Below are positions 55,009 to 63,983 of a stretch of DNA of 64,000 bases, piece by piece. The notes under the pieces were generated by a model. It did no database searches. It was not told the origin of the DNA and saw nothing but the letters and a program-made list of their open reading frames with translations. Positions within the stretch are counted from its first letter, which is position 1, and the number at the start of each line of letters is the position of its first letter. The position numbers were made by a program, and so were the translations under genes. This DNA is from Actinotignum sanguinis (GTDB taxonomy: Bacteria; Actinomycetota; Actinomycetes; Actinomycetales; Actinomycetaceae): positions 1 to 64,000 of the forward strand of contig NZ_QDIE01000006.1 in NCBI RefSeq assembly GCF_003957255.1. The letters run 5' to 3'.

Positions 55009-57687
55009 CTAGTGCGCGGCCTCGCGCCAATTTGGACCGTACCCCACCCCCACCGACAGAGGCACCCGCAGCTGTGCTGCCCCGGCCATTTTTCGGCGCA
55101 CGATTTCCTCCGCTGCTTCGTGCTCACCGGGCGCCACTTCCAGCACAAGTTCGTCGTGGACTTGGAGGAGGACTCGGCTGCGCAACCCCGCCTCGCGCAG
55201 CGCTTCCACCACGGCCACCATCGCGATCTTGATGATATCCGCCGCGCTGCCCTGGATGGGAGCATTGAGAGCCATGCGTTCGGAGGCCTCGCGCAGCTGC
55301 CTGTTCGTGGAGCGTAGCTCGGGAAGATAGCGCCGCCGCCCCAGCAGCGTTTGGGTGTATCCATCTTGGCGGGCTTTCGCCACGAGGGAATCGAGGTAAT
55401 CGCGTACGTTCCCAAAGCGCGCGAAGTAGGCGTCCATGAGTTCTTGAGCATCATGGGCTGAAATATGGAGCTGACGGGAAAGCCCGTAAGCAGAGAGCCC
55501 GTAGGCCAGCCCGTAACTCATCGCTTTAATACGGGAACGTTGTTCGCTACTTACTTCGCTTTCGGGGATCCCGAAGACGAGGGATGCTACCGAGGAATGC
55601 AGGTCTTCGCCCTCGTTGAAGGCGGTGATCAGCGCTTCATCGCCGGAAAGCGAGGCCATGATCCGCATTTCGATCTGCGAGTAATCCGCGGTCATCAGCG
55701 CCGCGTAGCCCTCGGAAGGAATAAAAGCAGAGCGGATCTGGAGACCTTCGGCCGTGCGCGCGTGAATATTTTGAAGATTCGGGTCGGTAGAGGAAAGCCG
55801 CCCGGTGGCAGCTACCGCCTGCTGGTAGGTAGTGTGGATTTTTCCGTCCGCCCGGGTATTACGCTGCAAGCCCTCAACGGATTGCCGCAATTTAATGGCA
55901 TCGCGGTGCTCGAGGAGCGCCCCGAGGAATTGCGTTCCGGCCACGGCTTTATCATCCTCGCGGGGGGCGATGCGCACCGCAAGATCGGCCAGCGCTTCCG
56001 CATTCGTGGTGTACCCAGATTTGGTTTTCCGGGTCGTAGGCAAGCCGAGTTCCTCGAAAAGCACCCCCTGTAATTGCTTAGGGCTGGAAAGATTGACTTC
56101 GTGGCCGATGGCATCATAAGCGAGCCGGGCCGCGGCTTCCACGCGCCCATCGAAATCTTTTCGCAGTTTTTCGAGGTAAGGAGAATCCACGGCAATGCCG
56201 GTGTCCTCCATCTGCGCGAGCGTACGAGCCACGTCCATTTCCAGGTCGAGCAGGGCACCATCCTCGCCGCGCGCGTTCAATTCCCCGAGCAACTTATCGG
56301 AGAGCGGGCCGAGGAGTGCGGCGCGCTCGGCCAAAGGATCGGCCTGTCCGTCCAGCCCGGGCAGCACTCCCCCGTCCCCCAAATCAACGCCGAGGTGCCG
56401 CAGAGCAAGATCGCCAAGGTCATAACTGCGCTGATCGGGATAGAGAAGATAGGCGCACAGCACGGTATCACGTACGACGCCGCGCAATTCGACGCCCTGC
56501 CCCCGCACCCGATGCCAGGCTTCTTTGGCGCCGTGCACCACTTTCGGGGCATCAGATTCCAGCCAGGCACGCACCTGGGCGGTATCGTCGTCGTTCATAG
56601 TGTGAGTATCGAGCAGGAGTGCGGCCGTTGCCGTTCCAATCGCCAGTGCCTCCACGCTCCCCGCACCCGGACTAGCCGGGCCCGCCAGTTCAAGCCCGTA
56701 CACCGGCGCATCGGAGTGCCGGGCGAGCCATTCGCGTACCCCGGACGTGGTGATCTCCAGGCCGGCGAGGCTAAAACCGGCGCTCGCATCGGTTTCGGTG
56801 GTTCCGTCACGTGCCGGTAATTCTGCCAGGACGCGCCCGCGTAGAGTGTCAAAATCAAGAGTGTCAAAAAGCTCGTGTAACGCTTCTCGTTCCACTCCGC
56901 GCGGGCGGAATTCCTCAAGGTTCTCTCCGATAGGAAGGTCACGCACGAGGGTATTGAGGGAGCGATTCTGGCGAACCTGATCCAGGTGCTCGCGCAAAGA
57001 GGTACCAACTTTTCCGCCGATATCATCCGCACGGCTGAGAATGGTATCGAGGTCACCGTAGGTGGCCAGCCATTTCGCCGCGGTTTTCGGGCCGACCCCG
57101 GGGACTCCGGGAATATTATCGGCGCCCTCTCCCACGAGTGCAGCCAGGTCAGCATAGCGTTCGGGGCGCACCCCGGTTTTCTTTTCGATGCCGGCCGGGT
57201 CTAGAGCCTGCATGGCCGAACGCGGCATGGGATAGAGCACGGTGGTGTGCTCGTCAACGAGCTGGTAAGAGTCTTTGTCACCGGAGGCGATATAGACATC
57301 CGCTCCCTCTTCTACCGCGCGACGCGAGAGAGTGGCGATAATATCGTCGGCTTCGTAGTCCTCATAGGTAAGCCAGGTAATGCCGCAGACATCAAGGACG
57401 TTTTTAATAACATCGATTTGCCCGGCGAATTCTACCGGTGTGGGGGCCCGGCCTCCCTTATAGTCCGGATAGACGCGGGTGCGGAATGTTCCTCCCGGCA
57501 GGTCAAAGGCCACGGCGATGTAATCGGGGTGGTAATCACCAATGATTTTGAGAAGGGTGGAGAGGAAACCGTAAACCGCATTGGTGTACTGCCCGCGATC
57601 GGTGAGGAAATTCTCTGCCCGCAGGGCATAGAAGGCGCGGAACGCCATGGAATGGCCGTCAACAAGAAGGAATTTTTTTTCACTCAC
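55009..57687 (-). CDS. polA: DNA polymerase I
   Basis: 892 residues from GTG at 57687. The 5'-nuclease domain (about 1-300: LLVDGHSMAFRAFYAL, DYEADDIIATL, VPGVGPKTAAKWL) is complete. The central region keeps the 3'-5' exonuclease fold but not its catalytic acids: the position of the DTE motif reads YGLELAG, so no proofreading is expected. The polymerase domain (about 480-892) is intact: LSSTDPNLQNIHART, TADYSQIEMRIMASLSGDE, MSYGLAYGLSAYGLSRQL and LLQVHDELVLEVAP. An eight-A run near the start encodes Lys-Lys. Confidence 0.96.
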   Translation of the reverse strand: MSEKKFLLVDGHSMAFRAFYALRAENFLTDRGQYTNAVYGFLSTLLKIIGDYHPDYIAVAFDLPGGTFRTRVYPDYKGGRAPTPVEFAGQIDVIKNVLDVCGITWLTYEDYEADDIIATLSRRAVEEGADVYIASGDKDSYQLVDEHTTVLYPMPRSAMQALDPAGIEKKTGVRPERYADLAALVGEGADNIPGVPGVGPKTAAKWLATYGDLDTILSRADDIGGKVGTSLREHLDQVRQNRSLNTLVRDLPIGENLEEFRPRGVEREALHELFDTLDFDTLRGRVLAELPARDGTTETDASAGFSLAGLEITTSGVREWLARHSDAPVYGLELAGPASPGAGSVEALAIGTATAALLLDTHTMNDDDTAQVRAWLESDAPKVVHGAKEAWHRVRGQGVELRGVVRDTVLCAYLLYPDQRSYDLGDLALRHLGVDLGDGGVLPGLDGQADPLAERAALLGPLSDKLLGELNARGEDGALLDLEMDVARTLAQMEDTGIAVDSPYLEKLRKDFDGRVEAAARLAYDAIGHEVNLSSPKQLQGVLFEELGLPTTRKTKSGYTTNAEALADLAVRIAPREDDKAVAGTQFLGALLEHRDAIKLRQSVEGLQRNTRADGKIHTTYQQAVAATGRLSSTDPNLQNIHARTAEGLQIRSAFIPSEGYAALMTADYSQIEMRIMASLSGDEALITAFNEGEDLHSSVASLVFGIPESEVSSEQRSRIKAMSYGLAYGLSAYGLSRQLHISAHDAQELMDAYFARFGNVRDYLDSLVAKARQDGYTQTLLGRRRYLPELRSTNRQLREASERMALNAPIQGSAADIIKIAMVAVVEALREAGLRSRVLLQVHDELVLEVAPGEHEAAEEIVRRKMAGAAQLRVPLSVGVGYGPNWREAAH

Positions 57688-57713
57688 CCCTCTAGCCTAC
57701 GCGAGATAGCAAG

Positions 57714-57745
57714 CAGGCGCCCACCGGAGTTCCGGTGAGCGCCTG
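57714..57745 (-). terminator. Hairpin between polA and the ANTAR regulator gene
   Basis: CAGGCGC-C-CACCGGA (57714-57728) pairs with TCCGGTG-A-GCGCCTG (57731-57745), loop GT. It follows the regulator stop and precedes polA, both on the minus strand; a short pyrimidine-rich stretch follows. Confidence 0.6.
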
Positions 57746-57804
57746 GCTGCACGAGTATGGGATGATCAGCGCGAGCTCAGCCGCGCCATGCGTGCACCTG
57801 GTGG

Positions 57805-58422
57805 CTAATTACGCCCGCCTACCTGTTCAATCACAGCATCGGCCACTTCGCGCATGGTAAGGCGCCGATCCATCGAGGTCTTTTGAATCCAGCGGAAAGC
57901 TTCCGGTTCGGTCAAGCCCATCTGCGACTCCAGCAAGCCCTTAGCCCGATCCACCCGCTTGCGGGTTTCAAATTGTTCGGCCATGGTGGACACTTCGTTT
58001 TCGAGCGCTTCGATTTCCTGATTACGCGAGACCGCGATTTCTACCGCGGGAATGAGATCAGCGGGCGTGGACGGCTTGACCACATAGGCCATCGCTCCGG
58101 CGTCCCGTGCGCGCTCCACCAGGTCACGCTGCGAGTAGGCGGTGAGCATGACGATGGCCACGCGGTGTTCTTCCAGAATGCGATCCGCTGCGGTAATGCC
58201 GTCCATCCCCGGCATCTTCACATCCATGACAACAAGATCCGGTTCGAGTTCACCGGCTAGTTCAATAGCGGATTCGCCATCGCCAGCTTCCCCGACAACC
58301 TCATACCCGGCATCTTCCAGTGTTTCAACGATATCGAGGCGAATGAGAGTTTCATCTTCAACGACAAGAACCCGAATAGCTTCTTTGTTCTCCGCGGATT
58401 GCGCCGCTGCGTCCTTGGCCAT
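57805..58422 (-). CDS. pdtaR: PdtaR-like ANTAR response regulator
   Basis: 205 residues from ATG at 58422. N-terminal receiver domain (about 15-130: VLVVEDETLIRLDIVETL, phosphoacceptor in LVVMDVKMPGMDG, MLTAYSQRDL, YVVKP) and a C-terminal ANTAR RNA-binding domain (about 145-200: RKRVDRAKGLLESQMGLTEPEAFRWIQKTSMDRRLTMREVA in two stretches). With a PdtaS-type histidine kinase (not in this window) it would bind hairpin pairs in target mRNAs to prevent termination. GAAGGGG ahead of two adjacent ATGs favours 58422 (or 58425). The track start at 58536 would add a poorly conserved leader. Confidence 0.9.
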   Translation of the reverse strand: MAKDAAAQSAENKEAIRVLVVEDETLIRLDIVETLEDAGYEVVGEAGDGESAIELAGELEPDLVVMDVKMPGMDGITAADRILEEHRVAIVMLTAYSQRDLVERARDAGAMAYVVKPSTPADLIPAVEIAVSRNQEIEALENEVSTMAEQFETRKRVDRAKGLLESQMGLTEPEAFRWIQKTSMDRRLTMREVADAVIEQVGGRN

Positions 58423-58631
58423 CATGACCCCTTCGACCGGCATGCCGGATAGATTGAACCAATGTACTGCGTGCGATGTTGCACCTGCATCCACACTGAA
58501 GTGTTCTCTGACCTTTGAGAGAATGATGACCGGCAACGGGATTCACGCGCCCCTTACCATACTGGGACTGCGCGGTGCAGAGCAAACACCGGGACAGAGA
58601 TTCCCAGCGAACTTCAAGGTTATCGCCGCGG

Positions 58632-58713
58632 TGCTCCCGGAGGGACTCGAACCCTCACGCCTTGCGGCGCTGCATTTTGAGTGCAGTGTGTCTACCAATT
58701 CCACCACAGGAGC
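58632..58713 (-). tRNA. tRNA-Leu (anticodon CAA)
   Basis: Minus strand folds into a cloverleaf: acceptor GCTCCTG / CGGGAGC, anticodon stem CTGCA / TGCAG with a CTCAAAA loop, so the anticodon is CAA; a long variable arm (CGCCGCAAGGCG) marks it as a class II leucine tRNA; the T-arm has GGGTTCGAGTCCC. The discriminator is A. The CCA end is not encoded (ACCG follows), so it is added after transcription. Decodes UUG. Confidence 0.95.
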
Positions 58714-58839
58714 TTACGCGTGTGCTGACATTACCAGCGGGATCACCAGGATCACCGCGGGTGATTGTGCAAACGCAGAGAATATTTCACCATACCCGCC
58801 ACCAAATTTCAAATGAGGTGACGCAGAAAGCTGGAATGG

Positions 58840-58880
58840 GAGCGGGTGCCCGCCCGACCTATGCCGGCAGGCACCCGCTC
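58840..58880 (-). terminator. Hairpin after pyk
   Basis: GAGCGGGTGCC (58840-58850) pairs over 11 bp with GGCACCCGCTC (58870-58880) between the pyk stop and the tRNA gene. The loop of 19 bases also has pairing potential. Confidence 0.6.
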
Positions 58881-58932
58881 GCCTTTCCTATGCTAGCCGC
58901 GCATCCGGCACGCCTAGCGCAGTTCGCGAGTT

Positions 58933-60363
58933 TTAGGCAACGCCCGTTTCTTCACCGATCTTGTGAACACGCAGGGTGTTGGTGGATCCGGCTACGCCCG
59001 AAGGCATCCCGGCCACGATCACCACGCGGTCACCGACCTGGGCGCGGCCCAGTTCAAGAAGGCGGTCTTCTACCTGCTGCACCATCTCATCCGTGGTGGC
59101 AGCGGAGTGATCCACCGTGTAGGTTTCGCTACCCCACAGCACGGCGAGCTGATTGCGCACCTTCTCTGAGGGAGTGAAGTTGATAATGGGCAGGCGGGAA
59201 CGGTTGCGGGCCACGCGGCGGGCGGTATGCCCGGTTTCCGTAAAGACCACAACGGCCTTGACGCCCAGCGCTTCACCGATGTCCAGCGCGGAGCGGGTGA
59301 GAACGCCGTTGCGGGTGCGATGCAGGGAAGAGAGCTGCGGGATCTGCTCCAGGCCGTGTTCCTCCGTGTAGGAAACGATAGAGGCCATGGTCCGCACACA
59401 TTCGATCGGGTAGAGACCCACCGAGGTTTCCCCGGAAAGCATAACGGCATCCGCACCATCCAAAATGGCGTTGGCGCAGTCAGAGGCCTCAGCGCGGGTA
59501 GGCCGCGGGTTCTGGATCATGGATTCGAGAACCTGGGTGGCGAGAATAACCGGCTTGGCGCGCTTGCGGGCCAGCGAAATGGCTTCCTTCTGCACCAGCG
59601 GAACCTGCTCGAGAGGCAGTTCCACGCCGAGGTCACCGCGGGCGACCATAATGCCGTCGAAGGCCTGGACAATATCATCCAGGTTGGCAACCGCCTGCGG
59701 CTTTTCGATCTTGGCGATAACGGGGAGGCGAATACCCTCTTCGTCCATGATGCGGTGGACATCGTCAATATCCTTGGCATCACGCACGAAGGAAAGTGCG
59801 ATGAGATCCGCGCCGTAGTTGAGGCCCCAACGCAGGTCCTCTTCGTCCTTTTCGGACATGGCAGGAACGGACACCGCCACGCCGGGAAGATTAATACCCT
59901 TGTTATTGGAAACAGGGCCGGGGACCTCCACGCGGGTGACCACGTCAGTGCCGTCCACAACTTCCACAACGCGCACGGAAACCTTGCCGTCGTCAATCAA
60001 GAGCACATCACCGGGGTTGCAATCGCCCGCCAAGCCCTTGAAGGTGGTGGAGCAAATATCCTTCGTGCCGGGGATATCGCGGGTGGTAATGGTGAAGGTA
60101 TCGCCCACGTTCAGCTGGACCGGACCTTCGGCAAAACGGCCGAGGCGGATCTTCGGGCCTTGCAAGTCAACGAGTACCGCAACCGGGGTACCCAGTTCCT
60201 TCGCGGCGGCGCGCACATTATCAATGCGCTTTTCGTGTTCTTCATGCGAACCGTGGGAGGCGTTAATACGCGCCACGTTCATGCCGGCTTTAACAAGTTC
60301 AAGGATTTGATCGTAGGTATCCGTAGCCGGACCCAACGTACACACAATTCTAGCTCTACGCAT
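58933..60363 (-). CDS. pyk: Pyruvate kinase
   Basis: 476 residues from ATG at 60363 (TAGGAAAC upstream), the family start RRARIVCTLGPA; a 15-residue longer frame lacks a site. It makes pyruvate and ATP from phosphoenolpyruvate and ADP, the reaction competing with ppc. Motifs: ARINASHGSHEEH near residues 32-44, PKIRLGRFAEG near 74-84, DLIALSFVRDAKDIDD near 183-198, VIAKIEKPQAVANLD near 210-224, MVARGDLGVELPLEQVP near 234-250 and ATQVLESMI near 268. Confidence 0.97.
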   Translation of the reverse strand: MRRARIVCTLGPATDTYDQILELVKAGMNVARINASHGSHEEHEKRIDNVRAAAKELGTPVAVLVDLQGPKIRLGRFAEGPVQLNVGDTFTITTRDIPGTKDICSTTFKGLAGDCNPGDVLLIDDGKVSVRVVEVVDGTDVVTRVEVPGPVSNNKGINLPGVAVSVPAMSEKDEEDLRWGLNYGADLIALSFVRDAKDIDDVHRIMDEEGIRLPVIAKIEKPQAVANLDDIVQAFDGIMVARGDLGVELPLEQVPLVQKEAISLARKRAKPVILATQVLESMIQNPRPTRAEASDCANAILDGADAVMLSGETSVGLYPIECVRTMASIVSYTEEHGLEQIPQLSSLHRTRNGVLTRSALDIGEALGVKAVVVFTETGHTARRVARNRSRLPIINFTPSEKVRNQLAVLWGSETYTVDHSAATTDEMVQQVEDRLLELGRAQVGDRVVIVAGMPSGVAGSTNTLRVHKIGEETGVA

Positions 60364-60493
60364 GTTTCCTATCTTACCCGAGCGCCCTGTTTCCCCATCG
60401 GGACTCAAGGCACTCGTCCTGGTAAATATGCACCGTTATAAGCCCCGCTAGCGGAGCTCATCTTTACGCTAGCGCACGGCTCGCGCAGCGGCG

Positions 60494-61516
60494 TCACCCG
60501 TTCACTGAGCGGTTACCCACGCCCTCGTCGGATTCGCTTGCCACGGCAGCAGCATCACTATCGCGTGCGGCCCCGGGAGTCTCCATTTTTTCGGGCACGA
60601 CGGCGGCCGCGCCGGCAGCGGCGGCGTCGTTCTGCGACATGCCAGTTCCCTCAGTTTCCGGCTCGGGGCGGGCCCGCAACCACACGTGATCGCGAGAAGA
60701 ATCACGCAGGTAGGCGCGTCGCAGGATAAAGAGCGCGATGATCCCGCCGAGCAAAACGAGAAGCGATGTCCAAACATTGAGACGCAGACCAGCAACGAGG
60801 TGTGCCGGGTCGATACGCAGGTTTTCAATCCACACTCTGCCGAGAGTGTAAGCGATAACATATGCGGCAAAAAGCTGCCCGGCCACGAGGTGGAAGCGTT
60901 TTTCCAGGAGAAGGAGTACGACGGCGCCACCTAGGCACCACAGGGATTCATAGAGGAAGGTGGGGTGGAAGAGCTGGTCGGGTGGGAAACCGGCCGGGCG
61001 GTGTGCGGCGTCGACTTCCAAACCCCACGGTAGTGCGGTGGGGCCGCCAAAAAGTTCTTGGTTGAAGTAGTTACCCAGGCGGCCGATGGCCTGGGCGATG
61101 AGAAGCCCCGGGGCAAGAGCATCCGCGAAAGGCAGGAGCCGGGCGCCGTTGCGGCGGCACCCGATCCAGGCACCTACGCCGCCCAGCGCAACTGCACCCC
61201 AGATGCCCAGGCCGCCGCCGCGCAGGTCAAAGACTCGCCACGGATCACGGCCTGGGCCGAAATACAGCTGGTAATCAGTGATCACGTGGTAGAGCCGCCC
61301 GCCGATAATCCCGAAAATAACCGCCCATAGCGCGATGGAAAGCGTGACGTCGCGGGTCGCGCCCTTCGCAACGTAGCGCCGTTCCGTCAGGGCATACGCG
61401 ACGATAATCCCGATGACAATAGCAATCGCGTAGAACTTGATAGAGAGGGAAAATGCGGAGGTCTCGAAAAGCACCCATTCGGAGTGCTCGGGAGCCGGAA
61501 TAGCTGTTGGTATCAT
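60494..61516 (-). CDS. lgt: Prolipoprotein diacylglyceryl transferase
   Basis: 340 residues. Seven membrane helices; the Lgt signatures GGRLYHVITD near residue 73-82 and the catalytic signature GRLGNYFNQELFGGPTALPWG near 145-165 (His/Arg/Asn set) are present, with HPTFLYESLW near 185-194 and RVWIENLRID near 229. After about 285 residues the protein has an added acidic, alanine-rich tail, longer than in E. coli but common in actinobacteria. It attaches diacylglycerol to the lipobox cysteine of lipoproteins such as the FKBP lipoprotein encoded nearby. ATG overlaps the upstream trpC-like stop as ATGA. Confidence 0.95.
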   Translation of the reverse strand: MIPTAIPAPEHSEWVLFETSAFSLSIKFYAIAIVIGIIVAYALTERRYVAKGATRDVTLSIALWAVIFGIIGGRLYHVITDYQLYFGPGRDPWRVFDLRGGGLGIWGAVALGGVGAWIGCRRNGARLLPFADALAPGLLIAQAIGRLGNYFNQELFGGPTALPWGLEVDAAHRPAGFPPDQLFHPTFLYESLWCLGGAVVLLLLEKRFHLVAGQLFAAYVIAYTLGRVWIENLRIDPAHLVAGLRLNVWTSLLVLLGGIIALFILRRAYLRDSSRDHVWLRARPEPETEGTGMSQNDAAAAGAAAVVPEKMETPGAARDSDAAAVASESDEGVGNRSVNG

Positions 61517-62409
61517 CGTGTCCCTTCTTGTGCGGGGGCATGGGGCGGATGCCCGAGCCCGGGTGCCTGGGCGGTATCTTCGGTCACGCCAACGGCATGG
61601 TCGCTCACGTGCGCGATGCGTTCGGCCATGAGCAGCGCGGCCGGATGCCGCCCCGCGGTTGCCATGCGAGCCACAAGCCCGACCGGATCATCGGTTTCGA
61701 GGAGGGCCCGCCCTACGATAACGCACCCCGCGCCGTGCCGCGCCGCGGTGAAAACATCTCGGGGACTACGCACCCCGCGTCGCACCACCCGTACGCAGGT
61801 GTAGGGCAACTGCTCGAAAAGTTGCGGATAATCTGTGACGGAACGCGAATCTGCGACGACGACGCGCGCCGCGCAGCCAATCGCGCGAGTTATGTCACTT
61901 TCGGATTCCACTTCCAGGCAGGGTTCCATGCCGAGGGATCGCGCGCGTTCCACCAGTGCCTCGAGTTCCACATCGGAGAGGATGCGCGGGGTAAGCGACA
62001 CAGCATCCGCGCCCGCCGCGCGCGCCCGCAAAAGCTGCACGGCGGAGACAGTGACATCGCGGTAGAGAAGCGGGCCCACTCCGATGGCGCGGGCGCGGCG
62101 CAGCGCCGGCAGGCCAAGCCCTCCGGGGATAACCGGTGCGGTCACGGAGATAGCAGCCGCTCCCCCGCCGCTCAATGCTTCCGTAAAGGCTTCGATATAT
62201 TCCGGGGCGGGGGCAGGGTTTCCGTCCAGGCTGCGGATTTCCCCGATGACACCGATGGGACGCTGCGGACTGGGCGTGAGCGCACGGTAGAACTCGCGCG
62301 GTGCAGGAGCTGCCTGGACGGCGCGCCGCAGCGCATCGCGCTCCTGGTCCGGGACCTGCCGAGCGGCGGCCCGCACCCGCTGTGCTACCTCATCAATAAA
62401 CCATGCCAC
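61513..62409 (-). CDS. Indole-3-glycerol-phosphate synthase-like protein with degenerate active site
   Basis: 298 residues from GTG at 62409 (GGGAGGCACA upstream), same TIM-barrel pattern as TrpC: VIGEIRSLDGNPAP, LLYRDVTVSAVQLLRARAAGAD, EVESESDITRAIG, VVVADSRS, RRGVRSPRDV and AGCVIVGRALLETDDP. Compared with the classical enzyme (residues E51, K53, K110, E159, N180, E210, S211), the glutamates E51 and E159 remain but both catalytic lysines are Arg, the Asn is Asp, and Glu/Ser before the last phosphate site are Arg/Arg. Indole-glycerol-phosphate synthesis is therefore unlikely. A 40-residue C-terminal extension follows. Location next to lgt is the normal trp-operon position in actinobacteria, but trpA and trpB are missing, so it is a retained or repurposed relic. 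Confidence 0.7.
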   Translation of the reverse strand: MAWFIDEVAQRVRAAARQVPDQERDALRRAVQAAPAPREFYRALTPSPQRPIGVIGEIRSLDGNPAPAPEYIEAFTEALSGGGAAAISVTAPVIPGGLGLPALRRARAIGVGPLLYRDVTVSAVQLLRARAAGADAVSLTPRILSDVELEALVERARSLGMEPCLEVESESDITRAIGCAARVVVADSRSVTDYPQLFEQLPYTCVRVVRRGVRSPRDVFTAARHGAGCVIVGRALLETDDPVGLVARMATAGRHPAALLMAERIAHVSDHAVGVTEDTAQAPGLGHPPHAPAQEGTR

Positions 62410-62508
62410 TGTGCCTCCCGCTCTCGGTGAGCTTCGCTCCGCGTGCCGGTTATGACATAGAGTACCCGCACGGGATGACAAAAAATGACGCAGGAATAGG
62501 CGGGAGCA

Positions 62509-63102
62509 ATGAAAGATGGTGCGGACGGCCTGGATCTCCTTGCAGCCCTGGTGATTCGCGGGAACGGTAGACGGATCTACGCCATTGACGGACGCAGCGG
62601 GGCGGGGAAAACCCAGCTATCGCGGGCCCTCGCGGCGCGACTACGGGAGAGCGGGCTGGCGGTCGAGATTCTTGAGGTGGAACGTTTCGTACCCGGATGG
62701 GACGGCTTGGCCCGTGGCGTGGAGCGGGTAGCCCGGGAGATTCTGGGGCCTTTTCTGAGTGGGGAAAGCGTGCGGGTGACACCATGGAATTGGTATATGA
62801 GCTGCTACGATGCTCCGGTAACGGTGCCGGCTGATCAGCTCACCGAGGTGCTGCTGCTGGAAGGTTGCGGGGCGGCTTCCGCTGCCTGTGCCCCGCTATG
62901 CACGGCCACAATCTGGATGGAATGTGAGGATTCTCTCCGGCTGGCTCGGGTGCGGGAGCGCGAGGGTGATCCGAGTGGCTGGTGGGATATGTGGGCCGCT
63001 CAGGAGCGTGCGTTGCTCACAACAAGAGATGCCCCGGCCCTGGCACACGCGGTGGTGCGCTGGGATGCGGGACAGTTACATGTGCAGATACGCGGCTCTT
63101 AG
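62509..63102 (+). CDS. P-loop kinase-like protein, unknown substrate
   Basis: 197 residues. Walker A YAIDGRSGAGKTQLSRALAARL near residues 25-46 and the following EVERFVPGWDGLARGVERVAREI pattern, with WNWY near 92 and LLLEGCG near 114-120, resemble uridine kinase-like P-loop NTPases of actinobacteria. LRLARVREREGDPSGWW near 148-164 would be the lid region. I cannot assign a substrate. It has no signal peptide. Its stop overlaps the end of the convergent FKBP gene (TTAG), so the two run tail to tail. Confidence 0.7.
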   Translation: MKDGADGLDLLAALVIRGNGRRIYAIDGRSGAGKTQLSRALAARLRESGLAVEILEVERFVPGWDGLARGVERVAREILGPFLSGESVRVTPWNWYMSCYDAPVTVPADQLTEVLLLEGCGAASAACAPLCTATIWMECEDSLRLARVREREGDPSGWWDMWAAQERALLTTRDAPALAHAVVRWDAGQLHVQIRGS

Positions 63103-63983
63103 GCAGCCCCGGCACGAATCTGGGTGAGGGCCCGGCCCGTGGCCAAAATATCAACAATGGCAACGAGGTCGGTATCTCCGCGGGCTTGGCTGGCTGGAAT
63201 AAGAATCATGACACGCGAACCTACCCGCTGATCAACCAAACCTTTGCGCATTCCATCCATGAGATCGCCCATCGCCGCGCGCACCGGCCCCGATGTCCAG
63301 CTGGAATCAACCGTTTGCCCATTCGGATCCACAAGGAAGTAGTTGAGCACAAGTTCGTCCGAGGCGGCTACCTGCTCACCGCGCCCGAGCACGAGCGGCA
63401 CCACCGCGAATTCCGGAATGGGCCCGCCACCCCCGGTCAGCACGGGTGCCACTCCTTCGCCGCTTGCTAGCCCCGGCATTCCGGCCGGCGGCGTGACCGG
63501 TGGAGGCGCTGACTCCCCGCGTGCATTTGTGTAGAGAATATCGACAATGACGATTTCTATCGCACCGGGATCTCCGGCAACTAATTCTTCTCGCTGGATG
63601 AGCAGGCGGCTGCCTTCCCGCTGCCCGCTGATGTAGGGGGCAAGCTCCCCCACTCCGGCTTGGCTCACGGTGGCGAGGGTGATCCCGCCGGTGGCAAAGC
63701 CTTCAACCGGAGCTTCGGTACGCGAGTCGAAGGAGGTAATGCGGGCGAGGACCGGGCTGCCTTCGGCCAGTTCCACCCCGTCTCCCGGGATGAGGACATC
63801 CTGGCGCACTCCGTCAACATGGAGATTTCCACTCACGGAGATGGTCACGGGAGCTCCGAAAGCACCTGTAACATCCACGCTTCCGGGGGTGCCGGGCTCG
63901 CGGTGGCCGCTACAGCCCGCTAGCGCGGTAGCGGCCACCGCTAGGCCCGCCAAGATAGCTCGGTATCGCACGGGGTAGTTCAC
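63099..63983 (-). CDS. Lipoprotein with two FKBP-type peptidyl-prolyl isomerase domains
   Basis: 294 residues. N-terminal signal peptide with lipobox ALAGC (Cys near residue 23), then a first FKBP-like domain (about 40-150: GNLHVDGVRQDVLIPGDGVELAEG...) and a proline/glycine linker and a second domain (about 185-290) with NGQTVDSSWTSGPV, GDLMDGMRKGLVDQRVGSRVMILIP and VAIVDIL, the FKBP pattern. The protein should be anchored outside the membrane after Lgt processing and assist folding there. Several aromatic active-site positions of FKBP are not obvious, so isomerase activity is not assured. GTG at 63983 has GAGGAGATC upstream. Confidence 0.8.
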   Translation of the reverse strand: MNYPVRYRAILAGLAVAATALAGCSGHREPGTPGSVDVTGAFGAPVTISVSGNLHVDGVRQDVLIPGDGVELAEGSPVLARITSFDSRTEAPVEGFATGGITLATVSQAGVGELAPYISGQREGSRLLIQREELVAGDPGAIEIVIVDILYTNARGESAPPPVTPPAGMPGLASGEGVAPVLTGGGGPIPEFAVVPLVLGRGEQVAASDELVLNYFLVDPNGQTVDSSWTSGPVRAAMGDLMDGMRKGLVDQRVGSRVMILIPASQARGDTDLVAIVDILATGRALTQIRAGAA

